Source: an uncultured Oscillospiraceae bacterium
GTDB taxonomy: Bacteria > Bacillota > Clostridia > Oscillospirales > Acutalibacteraceae
Direction of reading: 5' to 3'
Assembly: GCA_958448165.1 (NCBI GenBank)
Contig: CAUDCW010000002.1
Span: forward strand, 223,653 to 287,652
Length of the DNA stretch: 64,000 nucleotides
Position numbers and translations under genes: made by a program. Under the pieces are notes generated by a model. That model ran no database searches and was not told the DNA's origin. It saw only the letters and a list, made by a program, of their open reading frames with translations. This document shows positions 26,512 to 35,779 of this stretch, piece after piece. The number at the start of each line of letters is the position of its first letter. The first letter of the stretch is position 1.

Positions 26512-27214
26512 AATATAATGCGATTGCAGTGAATGAATATTTATTATTCTATACATAATAACGAAGGGTTAAATTTTCCAATAGCATCAAAACAACAAAA
26601 ACGCAAATCTGATGCTCTGCGGCTCTGAATTGGCTTATCTATACGGTTTGTTAACTTTCATCAATTGTGCCAAAACCGCATAACGAGAGTTGGAACCAGA
26701 TTCTGAAACTGCAAAACAAAAACTGATTAAACACTGCGTTCAAACCGTTTTTTGATATAATTTTATGTATTGAACGCGGTCTGATTTTTCGCTTTTGATG
26801 CTCATTTCAGGAATCAAAATGCTCAGCCGACACTGATAATTCCAACTATTCCGTCTGCCGCATCGTCATACAGAATTATTATATCATCAAGATATATATA
26901 TATTTGAAAAGTCATAACAAATATATTCTAAGGGTTTGGAAACATAAATTCCAAACCCTTTTCTTTTAGCATGGCAAAAAAGCATTATGTTTGTGAGTAT
27001 TAATTCTCAAATCCAATACCAAATATCATTTATCTGAATTTAATTAATGTGACAAAAGTCATATCGGTTTTATTTCTAAATTCACTTACAGATCGCAGAC
27101 TGCAATAGAAAGTTGCAATAGTTAGCAAAGTTTCTTGTAGCAGAACGATGTGAGCTTTCTGAGTGAGGAGCGTAGCGACGAGTGAAGAAAGCACACATTG
27201 ACGGCTCAACTTAT
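26512..27214. other. Long intergenic region with terminators and a coding trace
   Basis: No gene with a ribosome site was found. It holds a GCGTTCAA/TTGAACGC dyad (26727-26778) and a strong terminator at 26930-26961. A 30-codon minus-strand frame at about 26824-26913 (IYIYLDDIIILYDDAADG...) has coding-like composition but no ribosome site, so it is probably the tail of a lost gene. Sequence from about 27100 is GC-richer and leads into the IS30 remnant. Confidence 0.4.
26930..26961 (+). terminator. Intrinsic terminator after the sensor-kinase operon
   Basis: Stem AAGGGTTTGGAA / TTCCAAACCCTT with a 7-base loop is followed by TTCTTTT. It is some 420 bases past the kinase stop, and nothing coding intervenes. 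Confidence 0.7.
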
Positions 27215-27436
27215 TCAGGCTGCATATATCAGGTCAAGCTGTTTTTCAAACAGCTCTTCCGGAGTGTGATAGTTCAGAATTTTTCTTGGAAGATTGTTTA
27301 TCTTGTCAACAAAATACATTATGTCATCTGCACTGTAATCTTCTATACTTTTTCCCTTAGGAATGAATCTTCTCAACATTCTGTTGTGACATTCGTTTGT
27401 TCCTTTTTCACAAGAAGTATAACAAAACTCACATTT
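27215..27436 (-). pseudogene. IS30-family transposase C-terminal remnant
   Basis: Minus-strand reading gives CEKGTNECHNRMLRRFIPKG, then a helix ending LPRKILNYHTPEELFEKQL and a stop at 27215. This is the end of an IS30-family DDE transposase: the catalytic Glu region E-GTNE-HN, then the conserved P-K-L-Y-TP-E-F motif. The N-terminal two thirds and both insertion-sequence ends are missing. It is fused head-to-head with a recombinase gene fragment that begins at about 27437. Confidence 0.82.
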
Positions 27437-28223
27437 CCGACTATACCCACAGCAAAGAAAAGGGTTGCCGCCTATGCAAGAGTATCAAGCGGCAAAGATG
27501 CTATGCTACATTCCCTTTCTGCACAGGTCAGTTACTACAGCAGTCTTATTCAAACACATAACGACTGGGAATATGTCGGTGTGTACACTGATGAGGGCAT
27601 TACCGGATCAAGCACAAAGCACCGTGACGGTTTCAACCTTATGGTCAAGGACGCACTTGACGGAAAGATTGACCTTATTATCACAAAATCAGTCAGCCGT
27701 TTTGCACGAAATACGGTGGACAGCCTTACCACTGTACGCAAGCTGAAAGATACCGGTGTTGAGGTTTACTTTGAGAAAGAAAACATTTATACATTTGACA
27801 GCAAGGGCGAACTCCTTATAACAATTATGTCCTCTCTTGCGCAGGAGGAAAGCCGAAGTATCTCGGAAAATGTCACCTGGGGTCAGAGAAAGCGTTTTGC
27901 TGACGGAAAGGTAACTATGCCCTATAAGAATTTTCTCGGCTATGATAAGGACAAAGACGGCAAGCCGGTCATCAATGAAAAGGAGGCTGAAATTGTACGG
28001 CTGATATACCGATTGTTTCTTCAAGGAAAGACCGCATCAGGAATTTGCAAACACCTTGACGGACTTGGAACACCGACTCCAACAGGCAGAAAAGCCACTC
28101 GTTATTTAAGAATGGGACGAGGAGCTTTGGGTAAGCATTTTAGAAGCCGCAACGGTACACAAGGACGGGCGGATAACATTCCTGTTTAAAAACGTAACAA
28201 GCATTGAAGTCGGGGCTGGATAA
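27437..28223 (+). pseudogene. Internally deleted large serine recombinase
   Basis: The resolvase domain is present: YARVSSGK with catalytic Ser near the start, then SRFARNTVDSL, FEKENIYTFDSKGELL and QEESRSISENVTWGQRKRF. The recombinase domain breaks after PTPTGRK. About 10 bases on, in another frame, the typical C-terminal end resumes (DGRITFLFKNVTSIEVG) and stops at 28221. The zinc ribbon and coiled coil are therefore deleted. The upstream part of the frame from 27182 is antisense IS30 sequence, not recombinase. A GGGGCT/AGCCCC terminator overlaps the stop. Confidence 0.85.
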
Positions 28224-28237
28224 GCCCCTTCTTTTAA

Positions 28238-28269
28238 CTTTGACCGTCACGGCGACCTCATCACCTGTA
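28238..28269 (-). pseudogene. 32-bp remnant of a WYL regulator gene
   Basis: This stretch matches 35904-35935, inside the WYL gene, at 28 of 32 positions. On the minus strand it reads TGDEVAVTVKV against TDDEVTVTVKV. The sequence differs from the intact gene mostly at third positions, so it is a fragment of a paralogue rather than a recent copy. It lies between the recombinase scar and the 34-bp repeat. Confidence 0.6.
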
Positions 28270-28286
28270 AAGCAAATAAATTTCTT

Positions 28287-28320
28287 ATGTGTTTATTATA
28301 TCCGTGCGGATGAACCAAAA
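28287..28320 (+). repeat. 34-bp direct repeat, left copy
   Basis: Begins ATGTGTTTATTATA and ends GATGAACCAAAA. It matches 38238-38271 at 30 of 34 positions; all differences fall in the central 8 bases. The two copies lie 9.95 kb apart in the same orientation, on either side of the helicase/MoxR/vWA, nuclease/WYL and 339-residue genes. Conserved arms with a divergent centre would suit a recombination core or a shared promoter. Confidence 0.72.
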
Positions 28321-28394
28321 TTGCCCCATACATCAAATTAAAATAGTAGTTGATAAGCGGATAAGAAATTATTTTCAGAAAGGAGCTTTCCTCT

Positions 28395-31300
28395 ATGTCG
28401 GATACAGAAAACATTTATGAACAGTTGACTTTGGATGATATTTTAAAAAAAGATTTATCGGCAGACTCTTTATCATCTGAAAATCTTTCGAAGATAATCA
28501 TTGAACTGCAAAAAGCAAAACGAAAAGCCAAAAAACGTGAACAAGCTCTGAAAATAGAGGAACAAAAGCGCAGTGAAATAGAGGCACAGGCTGAAAAAGA
28601 GTCACACATAAAAGAAGTAACCTGTATGGATTTGCCTCTTGATTGGGAAAACGCTTTTTCAGGTGATGCCCGCACACAAGGGGTACATACCGAAAGCATA
28701 TCCGACGCCTTGATTATGTCTCTTTCAAATCTAGGTCGGGTTGACATTGAATATATCTCGTCTGTTACCGGAGAAGATTGTAAAACCGTAATATGTGCGC
28801 TCAAGGGTTCAATATATCAGAATCCGGATACCTGGGGTGAGTGCTTTTATAAGGGCTGGGAAACGGCTGATGAATATTTATCCGGCAACCTGATGCGGAA
28901 ATGGCGTACGGCTCAAAAGGCAAATGCGGAGTATAAAGGATATTTTAAGGACAACATCAGGGCGTTGAATAAAATTCTTCCCGATACCGTTGCAGCCAAG
29001 GATATTTATATCACACTCGGTTCTCCCTGGGTACCGATAGACATTATTGATGATTTTATTACTCACATACTTAATTTAAAAAATAATAGCTACAGCGGAA
29101 CTAAGCACGATGAGCTTACCGGAACCTGGGAAATTCCTTATAAAAGCGACTATAACTATCGTTGCAGCGTTGCCGCAACACACACCTACGGCACTTCGCG
29201 TATGCCGGCATTGTATATACTCGAGAAAACGCTGAATATGAAGACGGTAGCGGTAACAGATGAGGTTATTTGCCATACTAATGCATCTGGTGTCAAACGA
29301 GTCATCAACAAATCAGAAACAGTGCTGGCTCTGGAAAAGCAGCAGAAAATGATTAAGGCATTTCAACGCTGGGTGTGGAAGGATGATAAACGCAAGGAAC
29401 GTCTTGAGATTATTTTTGAAAACAATTTCAGCTGTGTTCGCAGACGGATTTTTGACGGTTCTTTTCTTGATTTCCCCAAAATGTCACCGTCTGTAAATCT
29501 CTATCCTCACCAGAAGAATGCGGTTGCAAGAATTCTTTTCTCCCCGAACACTCTGCTCGCCCACGATGTAGGCTCAGGCAAAACATATATAATGATTGCT
29601 GCAGGTATGGAGCTGAAACGAATGGGACTGTCACGCAAAAACCTTTATGTAGTACCTAATAATATAGTAGGTCAATGGGAAAAGCTTTTTTCGGTTATGT
29701 ATCCGGATTCCAAACTGCTCTGTGTTGAGCCGAAAAATTTTACACCGACTAAGAGAGAAGCCGTATTAGAAGAAATCCGTAACAAGGACTTTGACGGAAT
29801 AATTATGGCGTACAGCTGTTTTGAGCAAATTCCTTTATCAAAAGACTTCTATACGGAGCAGCTTCAGGAAACGCTTGATAAGATTTCGGAGCTTGCATCA
29901 AACACCAATAAAGCCACCTCAAAATTAGAAAGAAAAAAAGAAGCTGTTCGCAAAGCGTTATCCTCGCTTGAGCTTGCGATGGATAATATGTATGATACCC
30001 TGTATTTTGATGAGCTTGGCATAACTCGGTTATTTGTAGATGAAGCGCACAACTATAAAAATGTGCCTATCGAAACAAAGGTAGACAAGGTTCTCGGTAT
30101 CAGCTCAAAGGGTTCAAAAAAATGCCGTGATATGATGGACAAGGTTCGTCTTGTGCAGAAACAGAATAACGGCGGCGGTGTGGTTATGGCGACAGGTACA
30201 CCTATTACAAATTCGATTACAGATGCTTTTGTTTTGCAAAAATATCTGCAAAACGGCGAGCTTGGTATGCTTGATTTGCAGAGCTTCGACAGCTGGATAG
30301 GTATGTTTGCCGAGCGTGTAACCGAGTTCGAGATTGATGTCGATACAAGCAGCTACCGTCTGGCTACACGCTTTGCCAAATTTCACAATCTGCCCGAGCT
30401 TACCGCTCTCCTTTCCTCAATCGCCGATTTTCATCAGGTGGACTCAAGCGTAGGTATTCCAGATTTTGACGGGTACAAAGACGCATTAATATCAAAAACA
30501 AGTGAATTTGCCGCATATCTTGACGATATTTCCGCCCGTGCCGAACAGGTTCGCAAAGGAATCGTTAGCAGAAGTGATGACAATATGCTGAAAATCACAA
30601 CGGACGGCAGAAAGGCTGCTTTGGATATGCGGCTTGTTGAGCCAAACACGAGCTTTACATATCAGTCAAAGGTTGCAAGATGCGCCGAAAATGTCTTTGA
30701 TATTTATTGCGAAACTCAATCCGACAAAAGTACTCAGCTTATTTTCTGCGACAGCTCCACACCGAAAAGCGGATTTAATGTGTACGACGAGGTGAAACGA
30801 CTTCTTATCGGTATGGGTGTGCCTTCGGAAAAAATCGCCTTTATACACGATGCAGGAACCGAAAGTAAACGAGAAAAGCTATTTTCAAAGCTGCGCAGCG
30901 GATATGTTCGTATTCTGATAGGATCGACATTCAAGCTCGGTCTGGGTGTAAATATTCAAAACAAGCTGATAGCCTTGCATCACCTTGATGTACCGTGGCG
31001 ACCTGCAGATATGACGCAACGTGAGGGCCGTATTCTGCGCCAGGGTAACGAAAACAAAAAAGTGTATATCTATCGCTACATTACCGAGGGAAGCTTTGAT
31101 GCGTATTCATGGCAACTGCTTGAAACAAAACAGCGTTTTATTTCGGGATTGCTTTCAGGCTCACTTACTGAGCGAAACAGTTCCGATATTGAAAGCACTG
31201 TCCTTGATTATGCGGAGGTAAAGGCTTTGGCTGTCGGAAATCCCTTGATAAAAGAGCGTGTTGAAACATCAAACGAATTAACCCGTTATCTGGCACTGCA

Positions 31301-31838
31301 AAGAAAAGCGATAGATAACCATATCCGTATGGAAAAAGAACTGATGGAGCTACCTGCAAGGATAACGCATCAAAAAGATCTTATTGAAAAATGCGAATGT
31401 GATATTGAAATTTACCGTTCAAATCGCAAGGAGTACAGCAAGGAAGAAAGAAAGGATATCCGTCAAAAGCTTTTCAGTGCCGTAAAAGGGAATGTGCTGA
31501 TGCACAACGAAACACCGTCAATCACTTATCAGGGATTTCAGATTGTTTTACCTGCTAATATGACGGCAGAAAAGCCCTATATCTGGTTACAAAAAAACGG
31601 CAGATACTATGTTGAGCTGGGCGATACCGAAATCGGCGGACTTATTCGTATTGATAATTATCTTGACAGCTTAGATAAACAACTTGAAAAACTGAAAGAA
31701 GGTCTTACCGATCTTTGCGGCAGACAGGATGCACTCAAGTCGGAAATCTTGAAAAAGGAAGACTATGCAGATAGGATTGAAAAAATAAAGCAACGGCTTG
31801 AAAAGCTTGACAGGAAGTTGGGAGTTGATAAAAAATGA
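28395..31838 (+). CDS. SNF2-like DEAD/DEAH helicase
   Basis: A 1147-residue superfamily 2 helicase. A charged coiled N-terminus (about 1-75) is followed by an about 300-residue unassigned region. The helicase core has motif I HDVGSGKT (about 392), motif II DEAH (about 549), motif III ATGTPITNS (about 598), and the C-terminal lobe with LGVNIQ and QREGRILRQGN (about 875). A coiled-coil tail runs from about 960. The core resembles the Snf2-type helicases of conjugative elements and phages that are usually fused to an N6-adenine methylase; no methylase motif (NPPY) is seen here. It overlaps the MoxR gene as ATGA. Confidence 0.85.
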   Translation: MSDTENIYEQLTLDDILKKDLSADSLSSENLSKIIIELQKAKRKAKKREQALKIEEQKRSEIEAQAEKESHIKEVTCMDLPLDWENAFSGDARTQGVHTESISDALIMSLSNLGRVDIEYISSVTGEDCKTVICALKGSIYQNPDTWGECFYKGWETADEYLSGNLMRKWRTAQKANAEYKGYFKDNIRALNKILPDTVAAKDIYITLGSPWVPIDIIDDFITHILNLKNNSYSGTKHDELTGTWEIPYKSDYNYRCSVAATHTYGTSRMPALYILEKTLNMKTVAVTDEVICHTNASGVKRVINKSETVLALEKQQKMIKAFQRWVWKDDKRKERLEIIFENNFSCVRRRIFDGSFLDFPKMSPSVNLYPHQKNAVARILFSPNTLLAHDVGSGKTYIMIAAGMELKRMGLSRKNLYVVPNNIVGQWEKLFSVMYPDSKLLCVEPKNFTPTKREAVLEEIRNKDFDGIIMAYSCFEQIPLSKDFYTEQLQETLDKISELASNTNKATSKLERKKEAVRKALSSLELAMDNMYDTLYFDELGITRLFVDEAHNYKNVPIETKVDKVLGISSKGSKKCRDMMDKVRLVQKQNNGGGVVMATGTPITNSITDAFVLQKYLQNGELGMLDLQSFDSWIGMFAERVTEFEIDVDTSSYRLATRFAKFHNLPELTALLSSIADFHQVDSSVGIPDFDGYKDALISKTSEFAAYLDDISARAEQVRKGIVSRSDDNMLKITTDGRKAALDMRLVEPNTSFTYQSKVARCAENVFDIYCETQSDKSTQLIFCDSSTPKSGFNVYDEVKRLLIGMGVPSEKIAFIHDAGTESKREKLFSKLRSGYVRILIGSTFKLGLGVNIQNKLIALHHLDVPWRPADMTQREGRILRQGNENKKVYIYRYITEGSFDAYSWQLLETKQRFISGLLSGSLTERNSSDIESTVLDYAEVKALAVGNPLIKERVETSNELTRYLALQRKAIDNHIRMEKELMELPARITHQKDLIEKCECDIEIYRSNRKEYSKEERKDIRQKLFSAVKGNVLMHNETPSITYQGFQIVLPANMTAEKPYIWLQKNGRYYVELGDTEIGGLIRIDNYLDSLDKQLEKLKEGLTDLCGRQDALKSEILKKEDYADRIEKIKQRLEKLDRKLGVDKK

Positions 31839-32950
31839 GTGAAATCAGACTTACTAATATTCCTTCTATGGATGTGGGTAAGGTTATCAAAGAGCTTTCA
31901 GATGCCTACTGTAAAATTATAAAAAATAAATTACCCATAAGGACATTACCCTCGGTTATGCTCTGGGGCGCACCGGGTGTAGGTAAATCACAGGCAATAA
32001 GGCAGCTGGCAAAAGAAATTGAGGAAAACACCGGCAAAAAGGCTGTCGTCACAGATGTACGGCTGTTGCTTTTTAACCCTATTGATTTGCGAGGAATTCC
32101 CACTTCCAACGCTGACAAAACATTAGCCGTGTGGTTAAAGCCGCAAATATTTCAGATGGATGACAGCGAGGACATTGTAAACATTCTTTTTCTTGATGAA
32201 ATTTCTGCGGCACCGCAATCAGTTCAGGCTGCCGCTTATCAGATCACCCTTGACCGTGTTATAGGAGAGCACAAGCTGCCCGAAAACTGCATTGTTATTG
32301 CAGCAGGCAACCGCACTACCGATAAATCGGTGGCTTACAAAATGCCGAAGGCTCTCGCCAACCGTCTGTTACATATTGAGGTTGAGGGAAGTTTTAAATC
32401 GTGGAAAGAATGGGCAATACGAAACGGAATTAATAATAAGGTTATTGGCTTTTTATCCTTCCGTCAGAACTATCTTATGTGCTTTGATTCATCGTCGGAT
32501 GATCTTGCATTTGCAACACCTCGCTCATGGGAAATGGTTAGCAATCTACTGAATTATGTGAGCGATGATATTGAAAAAATGTATTCGCTTATTTCGGGTC
32601 TGGTTGGCAGCGGTGTTGCCGTGGAGTTTCGTTCATGGGCAAAGGTGTATAAGCAGTTACCCGATATTGAAGAGATTTTTGACGGCCAAACGCCTCCCCT
32701 ACCGCTTGGCACAGACGCAATGTACGCATTGACGGCAGCGATGACAGCATATGCCCGTGCACACAAAACCGAACTTTCAAAAATTGCAAATTCAATTGCA
32801 TATGCCGACCATATGCCTCCCGATTTTTCAACCGTACTTATGAAGGACTATATGTATATTGAAAAGAACTACAAGGAAAAGCTTTTACACATACCGGAAT
32901 TTGTGCGCTGGCTGCAAACGAAAGGAAAGCTCTTGAATGGCTCTGTCTGA
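31835..32950 (+). CDS. MoxR-type AAA+ ATPase
   Basis: A 371-residue AAA+ ATPase of the MoxR/RavA (chelatase-like) type. Walker A is GAPGVGKS (about 45-52), Walker B ILFLDEIS (about 117-124) followed by the sensor region VIAAGNR and the arginine-finger region KALANRL. A helical lid ends at about 300. Such ATPases remodel or activate partners together with vWA-domain proteins, as in RavA-ViaA or Mg-chelatase. It overlaps both neighbours (4 and 14 bases), which points to a stoichiometric complex with the helicase and the vWA protein. Confidence 0.9.
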   Translation: MSEIRLTNIPSMDVGKVIKELSDAYCKIIKNKLPIRTLPSVMLWGAPGVGKSQAIRQLAKEIEENTGKKAVVTDVRLLLFNPIDLRGIPTSNADKTLAVWLKPQIFQMDDSEDIVNILFLDEISAAPQSVQAAAYQITLDRVIGEHKLPENCIVIAAGNRTTDKSVAYKMPKALANRLLHIEVEGSFKSWKEWAIRNGINNKVIGFLSFRQNYLMCFDSSSDDLAFATPRSWEMVSNLLNYVSDDIEKMYSLISGLVGSGVAVEFRSWAKVYKQLPDIEEIFDGQTPPLPLGTDAMYALTAAMTAYARAHKTELSKIANSIAYADHMPPDFSTVLMKDYMYIEKNYKEKLLHIPEFVRWLQTKGKLLNGSV

Positions 32951-34193
32951 AGAAAAAATAAGAAAATACATACAAAGACTGCTTTTATCCCGTATGCGGA
33001 TACTGTGCAATCACGGCTTTTACGGCTTACTTTTAATGCATATGGTGTATTCCGTTGATGAAAAGCTTGAAACCGCCTGTACTGACGGCATTCGCATAAC
33101 CTTTGGTACTGATTTCTTAGACAGCCTGACCGACAGTGAGCTTGATTTTGTTATGATGCACGAAATACTCCACGTTGTACTGCAGCATTGTCTGCGAGGA
33201 GAATATCGTGACAACGAAACATTTAATATTGCCTGCGATATTGTTGTCAATTCAAACATTCTTTTAGAAAACAATATGAAAAGCAGCAGTATCACGATTA
33301 AAAATCACGGTGAATCAATGCACCTAGCTCCTGACGGAAAGGAGGGCTATGAATACACAGCAGAGCAAGTGTATTATATGCTGCCCAAGCAAGAAAAGAA
33401 AAAACTTCATTCAAAAGGCGGCGGTGTTGCCAAAGGACGGGCAATACAGCAAGCAACCAACGAGAATCACAAACCCGAATGGCGATGGGACGACCATTCC
33501 CATTGGGGTATGTATGAGGAAGATGCTGCACTGCGTGACGTATGGGTAAAGCGTTTTGAGGACGCTGCGCAAGCAATAGAAATCCGTGATCCGTCCAACT
33601 CCAGAGGCTTATTGCCACGATTTGCACAGCGTATTTTAGGAGAGCTGAGAAAACCGCAAACCGACTGGCGAACAATACTCAATGACTTCATTCAGGAAGA
33701 GGTTGCGGATTATTCCTTTTCACCGCCTGACCGCCGTTTTGATGACTTTCCTTTCTTTCTGCCCGATTTCAACGGCAAAGAAGATACGGTGGAAGATATA
33801 CTGTTTATGATAGACACATCGGCATCTATGTCCGACGCTATGATTACGGCGGCATACTCGGAAACCAAAGGTGCTATCGACCAGTTTGACGGCAAGCTGA
33901 AAGGATGGCTCGGTTTTTTTGATGCTGCAATCATCGAGCCAAAGCCTTTTTCAAGTGAAGAAGAGTTTCGCATTATTCGCCCTGCGGGAGGTGGCGGAAC
34001 GGATTTTCAAATCATATTTGAGTATGTTCATAAACATATGCAGGATAAGCTTCCGGCAAGCATAATAATTCTGACAGACGGGTTCGCACCGTTTCCGCAG
34101 GAAAAACTGACGATGAACATACCCGTATTATGGCTAATTAACAATAATGATGTTGACCCGCCTTGGGGTAAAGCGGCAAGAATAACGGTATGA
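32937..34193 (+). CDS. HExxH metallopeptidase-like and vWA-domain protein (DUF2201-like)
   Basis: A 418-residue protein with an N-terminal zinc-peptidase-like domain (HEILHVVLQH, about 75-84, an HExxH motif) and a C-terminal von Willebrand A domain whose MIDAS motif is DTSASMS (about 292-298), with GGGTDF and the later TDG loop. This matches the DUF2201 architecture (putative metallopeptidase plus vWA-like). Metal-dependent adhesion of the vWA domain to the MoxR ATPase is typical. It is the last gene of the operon, and a strong terminator follows. Confidence 0.88.
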   Translation: MALSEEKIRKYIQRLLLSRMRILCNHGFYGLLLMHMVYSVDEKLETACTDGIRITFGTDFLDSLTDSELDFVMMHEILHVVLQHCLRGEYRDNETFNIACDIVVNSNILLENNMKSSSITIKNHGESMHLAPDGKEGYEYTAEQVYYMLPKQEKKKLHSKGGGVAKGRAIQQATNENHKPEWRWDDHSHWGMYEEDAALRDVWVKRFEDAAQAIEIRDPSNSRGLLPRFAQRILGELRKPQTDWRTILNDFIQEEVADYSFSPPDRRFDDFPFFLPDFNGKEDTVEDILFMIDTSASMSDAMITAAYSETKGAIDQFDGKLKGWLGFFDAAIIEPKPFSSEEEFRIIRPAGGGGTDFQIIFEYVHKHMQDKLPASIIILTDGFAPFPQEKLTMNIPVLWLINNNDVDPPWGKAARITV

Positions 34194-34266
34194 CAATATG
34201 ACGAGTGTAAGATTGAATTAAATCGTGACCGATTATGCAAATTGAAAAGTCAAACAACATCATAAA

Positions 34267-34308
34267 AAATCAGCCTGCGAGAGTCATTTGTAGCTCGCAG
34301 GCTGATTT
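34267..34308. terminator. Bidirectional terminator between convergent operons
   Basis: Perfect 15-bp stem, AAATCAGCCTGCGAG / CTCGCAGGCTGATTT, with a 12-base loop. A-rich and T-rich flanks serve both the rightward vWA operon and the leftward nuclease operon. The first 15 bases match the terminator at 46.1 kb (CATAAAAAATCAGCCTG in both). Confidence 0.85.
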
Positions 34309-34402
34309 ATATATGCGTTTTCTCTATGAATTTCAAGTCATCGGTGAAATATTAGCTTTTAGCTATCAATTTGTCCACGACAAGAAAAGCAATTCTGCCA
34401 TA

Positions 34403-35764
34403 TTATTCATATATACAGTTGTTGTGGTTAGTTTTCGCTTTTAAAATTTTAATTAATGCTTTTGAATCATCTTCTGATAAAAATGGTGATTTTATTGTTG
34501 ATGCAAAATAGAAACTTTTATGTAATGCGTCTTTTATCTCACTTGGTGAAATATACGCCATGCTTTGTTCATCATAGTTTTCCGGAAATACTATTGGCTC
34601 AACTTCACGGTATGATTCGTTACCGGATTCAAATGTTTTATCTGATTTTATCTTCCCTATAGCAATAATTCCTTTTGAATTGCTGTAAAATAAAACATAA
34701 TCTCCTTTATTGAAGGAATGTATATATTTTTGCGCATTACCCCACGCACTTACTCTGCTGTTTTCAAGCATATATTTCTCAGAGGTTTCTGAAAATGATT
34801 TGTTTGTATCAAACATTATTCCTTTAAATATAGTTTTAAGATTTTCGTTACTCTGCACTATTAAGAAAGAAGTCCATAATTTAATGCTCTTAGACATAAT
34901 ATTTTCTGACTCTTCTGATAATGCAAATTCGTATAATTCGGTAGAATTTGCAACGTGCATATTATTATATTTGTTTATGTTTTTTATGGCACCCTCAGTA
35001 TTGAGAAACCAAACTTCACCATTCAAATTCTTATAAACATCTGCGTCTAATTCAATATTTCCTTTTTTAACCTGCACATAAATACGTTTCCCGTCTTTCG
35101 GATCAACGAGTACACATTCATATAGTTGTGTAGCTATTTTATTAGTTGACGGAATGACAATATATCCGTATTTGTGATATAGCCACAAGCATAATAAATC
35201 CTCGCTGTCCTCAGGCGAAAGAAGTGAATAGAAGTTTGTCTCAGATAGTTCTAATTTTATATCTGAATAATACTCTGTTTTAGCCAGTCTATCGTATAGA
35301 AGTGCACTGTATTCCATCGCACCTCTTTTATTAATTCTTTGAAATGTTGAACCTTTAATAAATGCAGTTGCTATTACACCCGGAACAGTATCTTCATCAG
35401 CAATATCATGATGTTTCCACTTAATATTGGTTAACTGATTAGAAGCGTCAGCTTCAGTAGCTTCTTTGGAAGAATTAAAAAGCCATTTTGAACTTTCATC
35501 TACCCTTCCGATATAATAAATTCCGTTATATCTCATCCATATTAAATCACCCGGACGCACATCATTTTTAAGCCTTTTTACACTAGCGAAATTTTTATAA
35601 AACAATTTTGCATAACCTGAAAATTCTTCAAAAGTCTTAATGCTTTTTCGCTCGGTTTCTGAAATATCACGCAAACTCCAACCCATAGCTGCAACAGAAT
35701 TTTTAAGGCAATATTCACAGATATGACCTGAACCTGTTCTTGTTTGTAATCTCCATACTGACAT
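34403..35764 (-). CDS. Putative modification-sensing nuclease: PUA/EVE-like plus PD-(D/E)XK
   Basis: A 453-residue protein with three visible parts. The N-terminus (about 1-145) has a PUA/EVE-like pattern: W in CEYCLKNSVAAMGWSL, then PGDLIWMRYNGIYYIGRV. The middle (about 180-270) fits a restriction-type PD-(D/E)XK fold: YECVLVD...IYVQVKKGN, with E216 and Q-x-K at 231-233. The C-terminus (about 325-445) is another EVE/YTH-like domain (VSAWGNAQKY, GDYVLFYSNSKGIIAIGKI). Modification-dependent restriction enzymes use this kind of architecture. Assignment rests on motif reading only. It follows the WYL gene by 15 bases. Confidence 0.62.
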   Translation of the reverse strand: MSVWRLQTRTGSGHICEYCLKNSVAAMGWSLRDISETERKSIKTFEEFSGYAKLFYKNFASVKRLKNDVRPGDLIWMRYNGIYYIGRVDESSKWLFNSSKEATEADASNQLTNIKWKHHDIADEDTVPGVIATAFIKGSTFQRINKRGAMEYSALLYDRLAKTEYYSDIKLELSETNFYSLLSPEDSEDLLCLWLYHKYGYIVIPSTNKIATQLYECVLVDPKDGKRIYVQVKKGNIELDADVYKNLNGEVWFLNTEGAIKNINKYNNMHVANSTELYEFALSEESENIMSKSIKLWTSFLIVQSNENLKTIFKGIMFDTNKSFSETSEKYMLENSRVSAWGNAQKYIHSFNKGDYVLFYSNSKGIIAIGKIKSDKTFESGNESYREVEPIVFPENYDEQSMAYISPSEIKDALHKSFYFASTIKSPFLSEDDSKALIKILKAKTNHNNCIYE

Positions 35765-35779
35765 AATTTAGATCTCCTT

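Noticed and set aside
27182..28189. Serine recombinase starting at 27182
   Set aside because: The first about 85 codons are antisense to an IS30 transposase tail, so they are not real recombinase sequence.
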